From Gammaproteobacteria bacterium (lineage in GTDB: Bacteria; Pseudomonadota; Gammaproteobacteria; Pseudomonadales; Pseudohongiellaceae), in NCBI GenBank assembly GCA_002691885.1, contig NZJB01000112.1:11542-21385 (forward strand): DNA of 9,844 nucleotides, written 5' to 3'. The notes below the pieces were generated by a model. The model did not search any database. It saw nothing but the letters and a program-made list of their open reading frames with translations, and had not been told where the DNA came from. The translations under genes and the position numbers were made by a program. Positions 6,750-9,844 of the stretch are shown here, in pieces; the first letter of the stretch is position 1, and each line of letters opens with the position of its first letter.

Positions 6750-7856
6750 ATGAAGGTTAATGAAGTCGAATTAGAAGATGATGGCCGTGAGTCGGAGTGC
6801 CCACCGTGTTCGCCGCAAGCACCCCTATATCTCGGTACTTTTGCTGACATGGCTATCCTACTGATGGCTTTCTTCGTAATTGTGCTTGCCCTCGCGGTGT
6901 TTTCCCCGGAACAAATAAGGACAATGGACTCAGTCGCAGCGTCAATAAGTGGCGTCCAGCGAGAGATTGAGGTGTTTCAGGAGGCTACAGCAGAAAATCT
7001 AGTAATGGAGCAGTTTCGGTCTGGCCAAGTTGAGCCGATAGTTTTCGATATTATTGAGGAAGAGCGGTCGGAACAGACGCCCTTGGACCAGCAACTCGAT
7101 ACAGATACAGCTCGGTCACTTGAGAATTCCAATGCCTATGAGATTGTGGAGGAACGATTGGCGTCGCAAATATCACAAGGTAAGGTAATCACCCGACAGG
7201 AAGATAATCGTGTCGTAGTGGAGATACTGCCGCCCGGCGCGGGGGCTGACCAGACTGAGGCGCTCGCCAACGAACCTGGCCAGTTAGACCGGGAACTGAT
7301 TGAAATCTTCCTTCAGGTCGCGACGGCGCAATCCGAGACCCAAGGAGTTATTGAAGTTATTGATGGGACTGAATCAATCCAAGCAAGTGAGTCAAGAGAA
7401 GCAAATACTGTCGCCCGCATCTATCGAGACGTTCTGGCGGCGCTCTCAAATGAGGTCTCTGCTGGCCAAGTTAGTGTCAGTATGGAGGATGGCGAGATTA
7501 TCCTCCGGATTCCTGGTGACCAGAGCTTCTCAAGCGGCTCAGCACAACTGAGACCAAACTTTAGAACCCTATTAGAGTCTATCGGAGATGTTTTGCTACC
7601 CATTCCAGCAATATCTCGCGTTGAAGGGCACACTGATGATGTACCTCTTTCGTTCGGTGGGAGGTACGACGATAACTGGGACTTGTCTTCGGCTCGCGCG
7701 GCATCTGTCGCCGAGTTTTTTTTGGATGAACTTTATCTCAGGCCAGGTGATATCTACATCATGGCATTCGGTGACTCGGTACCAATTGCCTCCAATGAGA
7801 CAGCTGAGGGAAGAGAACTGAATAGGCGGATTGACATAGTAGTCACTCCACTCTGA
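6750..7856 (+). CDS. Flagellar stator protein MotB/PomB, second paralogue
   Basis: A second complete MotB-type protein (368 residues), starting nine bases after the first. The membrane helix (about 28-48) keeps the ion-binding Asp (D33 in TFADMAILLMAFFVIV) and is nearly identical to that of the first paralogue: 18 of 21 residues by eye. C17-x2-C20 lies the same distance before the Asp. The OmpA-like domain (about 258-366) has VEGHTDDV (D296), NWDLSSARA (R316) and LNRRIDI. The segment just after the helix has lost the PomB-like plug sequence and reads FSPEQIRTMDSVAASISGV. The linker is acidic and long. Both proteins look functional, so this is neither a remnant nor a frameshifted copy. It could pair with the first MotB or with itself around the single MotA. 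The 3' end overlaps the converging Sel1-repeat gene by 14 bases. Confidence 0.9.
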   Translation: MKVNEVELEDDGRESECPPCSPQAPLYLGTFADMAILLMAFFVIVLALAVFSPEQIRTMDSVAASISGVQREIEVFQEATAENLVMEQFRSGQVEPIVFDIIEEERSEQTPLDQQLDTDTARSLENSNAYEIVEERLASQISQGKVITRQEDNRVVVEILPPGAGADQTEALANEPGQLDRELIEIFLQVATAQSETQGVIEVIDGTESIQASESREANTVARIYRDVLAALSNEVSAGQVSVSMEDGEIILRIPGDQSFSSGSAQLRPNFRTLLESIGDVLLPIPAISRVEGHTDDVPLSFGGRYDDNWDLSSARAASVAEFFLDELYLRPGDIYIMAFGDSVPIASNETAEGRELNRRIDIVVTPL

Positions 7857-8652
7857 GTATAGAGGGGCAATTTGTTAACGCGGAGGCGATACATTCCTCG
7901 ATTATTTCCTCCGCTTGTTCTTGTCGTCCATCTAGCATTACTTCTGTTACGCCAACCAAGCGGTCCAAATCTGAATCGAAGAGATCGCCCTCTTGAGCGA
8001 TTCTTCCCCAAATGTAAGAGAGGAATGGATCACCGACAGGTGCAGTCTCAGAAAAGAAAAAGTCAAATATTCCTCTGAGTTTGCGCGGCGCACCTACGCC
8101 GGATAAAAGTAAATTCGCGTAGGAAAATTGAGCCTCTGGCACCCCACCAATAGCTGCGAGACGCACTCTTTCTCGGCCCTCTTCCAAGTCCACCGGTATC
8201 CCATGATCACCAGAGAGCTGTAAAGTTCCGATCATGTAAGACGCCGCCGATATATCTAAGGATTCTGCGCGCTCGAAGTAATCTACCGCGGTAGCAGCAT
8301 TTTGCTCCACTGCATTTCCGTCAAGGTAAAGCAGCCCTATGTTGAACACCGCCTCAGGTTGATTAGACTCTGAAGCTAAAGTATACCAATAGAGGGCTTC
8401 TTCATAATCGACGTCAACGCCTAAACCCTCGTTGTACATGTGACCAAGATTAACTTGGGCCTCGGGCATACCATCCTCGGCCAGGGGCAACCATGACCTG
8501 ATCGCGGTCAAATACTGCCCTCTCTCCTTGGCAGAGATTCCCGCCTCAAAACGGTTTGTCTGACCTGAGCAAGCTGCTGAGAGACTTACTAGAATCGTTA
8601 AAACCGTGACGGCATGAGAAAAACGTTCTGGGAGTAGTCTAAAGAGTTGCAC
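7843..8652 (-). CDS. Exported Sel1-repeat protein, possible lipoprotein; candidate motor accessory
   Basis: A 269-residue protein with a signal sequence (basic start MQLFRLLPERF, hydrophobic AVTVLTILVSLSAA) ending at C28. The LSAAC site is an acceptable but not ideal lipobox, so it is either a lipoprotein or a cleaved periplasmic protein. From about 36 to 175 it has Sel1-like repeats (TPR-like helix pairs), such as AQVNLGHMYNEGLGVDVDYE, AVFNIGLLYLDGNAVEQNAA and AQFSYANLLLSGVGAP. Two further Cys, C254 and C262, near the end could form a disulphide. The GTG start has a strong AGGAGG (8658-8663 on the plus strand) just upstream. Sel1-repeat proteins serve as scaffolds; the Vibrio motor protein MotX is one, and it stabilises PomA/PomB. 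The neighbouring pomA/pomB and flaG genes make a motor role plausible but unproven, and I do not see enough to call it MotX. Confidence 0.85.
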   Translation of the reverse strand: MQLFRLLPERFSHAVTVLTILVSLSAACSGQTNRFEAGISAKERGQYLTAIRSWLPLAEDGMPEAQVNLGHMYNEGLGVDVDYEEALYWYTLASESNQPEAVFNIGLLYLDGNAVEQNAATAVDYFERAESLDISAASYMIGTLQLSGDHGIPVDLEEGRERVRLAAIGGVPEAQFSYANLLLSGVGAPRKLRGIFDFFFSETAPVGDPFLSYIWGRIAQEGDLFDSDLDRLVGVTEVMLDGRQEQAEEIIEECIASALTNCPSILRVE

Positions 8653-8668
8653 TATAGCCTCCTATTTG

Positions 8669-8694
8669 AGCCTGTTCCTTTCGAAGGATAGGCT
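8669..8694. other. Hairpin in the leader of the Sel1-repeat gene
   Basis: AGCCT-gt-TCCTT-tcg-AAGGA-t-AGGCT forms a ten-base-pair stem with a small internal loop and a three-base loop. On the minus strand it stands between flaG and the Sel1 gene, five bases before the AGGAGG. There is no T-run after it, so a Rho-independent terminator is unlikely. It could set mRNA stability or access to the ribosome binding site. Confidence 0.4.
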
Positions 8695-8712
8695 TACACA
8701 CACAGAAAGCTT

Positions 8713-8740
8713 ATCATAACTCTCGTTTCCACGGTGAAAA
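8713..8740 (-). promoter_or_regulatory. Candidate sigma-70-type promoter for the Sel1-repeat gene
   Basis: Read on the minus strand, TTTTCA (8735-8740), a 16-base spacer and TATGAT (8713-8718) resemble -35 and -10 boxes. It lies in the 163-base gap between flaG and the Sel1-repeat gene, upstream of the leader hairpin. It would allow the gene to be expressed separately from flaG. Weak evidence, pattern only. Confidence 0.25.
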
Positions 8741-8815
8741 CGACTTTTGGTGCTCTTGGGACGGTAAACTTAGATAAGAGTAAAGATCTTATATACCGAA
8801 GCGAGATAGCTCGAG

Positions 8816-9223
8816 CTAGTACATGTCGTCAAATAGAATACCCTTCAAGGCCTCGATGTTGTGGGCCACCTTCAGAATAGCTTCGGCAGGAACCTGCCTG
8901 ACCATCTCACCAGTGTTTTCATCTACAACAGCTACCAATACCCGATCTGAAACCTTGTCTACACTGAAGCTCAAGTTCGTTTCGCTGAGCTCAAGGTCAA
9001 CATTCAACATCTCAATCGTGCGCTCCAGACGTTCTTGAATCTTTTCAATTGATTCCGCAGATAGGCTCTTCTGCTCACTCAAGCTCGCAGCCACCTCGGC
9101 GGTAGACTCAGAGATCTCCCGCGTGCTCGTGCTGAGCTCGGCTGCTTTTGTTTCAGATGTTCCCTTCGGAGGGTCAGCCGGTTTCGCGACCTCAGACACG
9201 CTAGGTACATTTAACGTGCTCAT
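8816..9223 (-). CDS. flaG: FlaG family flagellar protein
   Basis: FlaG is a small protein that affects filament length and sheath attachment in polar flagellates; its exact mechanism is not settled. The 135-residue product has a low-complexity Ser/Thr/Glu-rich N-terminal half, then the conserved FlaG domain at about 80-135: NLSFSVDKVSDRVLVAVVDE, NTGEMVRQVPAEAIL, and the end KGILFDDMY. Length and layout are normal for the family. The ATG is preceded by AGAGG (9232-9236 on the plus strand) with eight bases between. It lies 177 bases downstream of the flagellin gene on the same strand, the usual fliC-flaG order, but fliD is not next to it here. Confidence 0.93.
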   Translation of the reverse strand: MSTLNVPSVSEVAKPADPPKGTSETKAAELSTSTREISESTAEVAASLSEQKSLSAESIEKIQERLERTIEMLNVDLELSETNLSFSVDKVSDRVLVAVVDENTGEMVRQVPAEAILKVAHNIEALKGILFDDMY

Positions 9224-9345
9224 ACATTTTTCCTCTTAGTGACAATTCATACATCACGTATGGTTTCTAGTAATTGCTGCCGCGTTCTAATGCGGCACAT
9301 GGCCAGAATCTTACTTGCACCAAGGAAAGTTTAGATTAGACTCGC

Positions 9346-9385
9346 GGTTAAGCTCAAGAATACACCAAGTACCTTGAGCTTAACC
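9346..9385 (-). terminator. Probable flagellin transcript hairpin / terminator
   Basis: A perfect 13-base inverted repeat (GGTTAAGCTCAAG at 9346-9358 and CTTGAGCTTAACC at 9373-9385) with a 14-base loop lies 15 bases past the flagellin stop. Strong hairpins after flagellin genes are common. On the minus strand it is followed by a T-rich but interrupted stretch (CTAAACTTTCCTT), so termination may be partial, leaving some read-through into flaG. Confidence 0.55.
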
Positions 9386-9400
9386 ACCGACTGTAAACCA

Positions 9401-9844
9401 TTACCTTAGTAGAGCTAACACTGTCTGTTTCACTTGGTTTGCTTGTGCAAGCATTGCGGTGCTTGCTTGTGAGATAATCTGCGTCCGAGCAAGCTCAGTG
9501 GTCTCGGTTGCATAATCTGCATCAGCTATCTGACTTAAGGAAGACGAGGTGTTCGTAGCGACGTTTTGTAGGTTGTCAGCGGCATGCTGTAGTCGAGACA
9601 TGTACGAGCCATACTTAGCCCTCTCAGCGGCCGCCCCGTTGATCGCATTATCCAACTCAGTTATCGCTTGGCTTGCGTTTCCCTGAGCCGTGATGTTGAT
9701 CCGCGTCGCAGTTGGACTAGCTAGAGTATTACTGTTGAAGAAAAGGGAGCCTTGTCCGTATGCGCCAACCGCATCGGTCCCTGCTGTCACGGTGCCTACG
9801 CTCGCGATTCCAGTTCCAGGATCAGTCAGGTCTGTGTTGGAGCC
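9401..9844 (-). CDS. fliC: Flagellin, C-terminal part, 5' end outside window
   Basis: Flagellin is the filament subunit. The frame is open from the right window edge; 147 residues are visible. The end is the standard flagellin D1/D0 helix: a LDNAINGAAAERAKYGSYMS helix, then SSLSQIADADYATETTELAR, and ANQVKQTVLALLR at the C-terminus. The piece before it (GQGSLFFNSNTL and TRINITAQGNASQAITELD) belongs to the D1/D2 boundary. The GTG at 9790 is internal, not a start, because the frame continues to 9844. Nothing like the FlgK/FlgL/FliD module is visible in this part. Whether it occurs in the hidden central region cannot be seen. Confidence 0.95.
   Translation of the reverse strand, partial: GSNTDLTDPGTGIASVGTVTAGTDAVGAYGQGSLFFNSNTLASPTATRINITAQGNASQAITELDNAINGAAAERAKYGSYMSRLQHAADNLQNVATNTSSSLSQIADADYATETTELARTQIISQASTAMLAQANQVKQTVLALLR

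Noticed and set aside
6704..6750. 11-base direct repeat GATCGAGATTA at the end of the first motB and just before the second
   Set aside because: Could look like a duplication scar, but the paralogues are too diverged for a junction of that age to persist, and 11 bases can recur by chance.
8807..8818. Perfect 12-base palindrome TAGCTCGAGCTA over the flaG stop codon
   Set aside because: It has no loop and no T-run for termination, and a single short palindrome at a stop codon is not enough to call an operator.
9249..9263. CATAC/GTATG inverted repeat upstream of flaG
   Set aside because: Only five-base arms; too short and without a matched promoter to support an operator call.
9285..9320. Sigma-54-like boxes between flagellin and flaG
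   Set aside because: On the minus strand the GG-GC spacing is 9, and on the plus strand it is 14 and points away from flaG; neither fits.

Overview
The window is a block of late flagellar genes from a Gram-negative bacterium. Both sets of flagellar genes are cut by the window edges. The PomA/PomB-type stator, the FlaG protein and the flgK-flgL-fliD order suggest a polarly flagellated, probably marine gammaproteobacterium. This is an inference from family resemblance; no rRNA or other taxonomic marker is present.

Plus strand, left to right: the 3' part of flgK (to 1081), flgL (1102-2322), fliD (2385-4139), a doubtful 50-codon ORF (4149-4301) overlapping a small four-cysteine protein gene (4291-4536), a 172-base untranslated gap or leader, then a stator cassette with one motA/pomA (about 4766-5542) and two tandem motB/pomB paralogues (5559-6740 and 6750-7856). 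Minus strand, right to left: the 3' end of a flagellin gene (9844-9401), flaG (9223-8816) and a gene for an exported Sel1-repeat protein (8652-7843). The last gene converges on the second motB and overlaps its 3' end by 14 bases.

FlgK and FlgL form the hook-filament junction, FliD caps the filament, flagellin builds the filament and FlaG modulates it. The MotA/MotB products are the torque-generating stator. Sel1-repeat proteins are known to work with sodium-type stators (MotX in Vibrio), which makes the exported Sel1 protein a reasonable candidate stator or basal-body accessory.

Two things stand out. First, FlgK, FlgL and FliD each carry a related module of about 100 residues, rich in Ala, Thr and Gly. 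In each protein it sits inside the variable outer domain and leaves the conserved assembly ends intact. Second, one MotA gene is followed by two complete and divergent MotB genes. Both MotBs keep the ion-binding Asp, both carry a CxxC just before the membrane helix, and both appear to contain an extra half OmpA-like unit in an enlarged periplasmic linker. Smaller points of interest are the four-cysteine protein inside the flagellar block, with an A8 tract at the end of its conserved core, and several hairpins in the flagellin-flaG-Sel1 intergenic regions.
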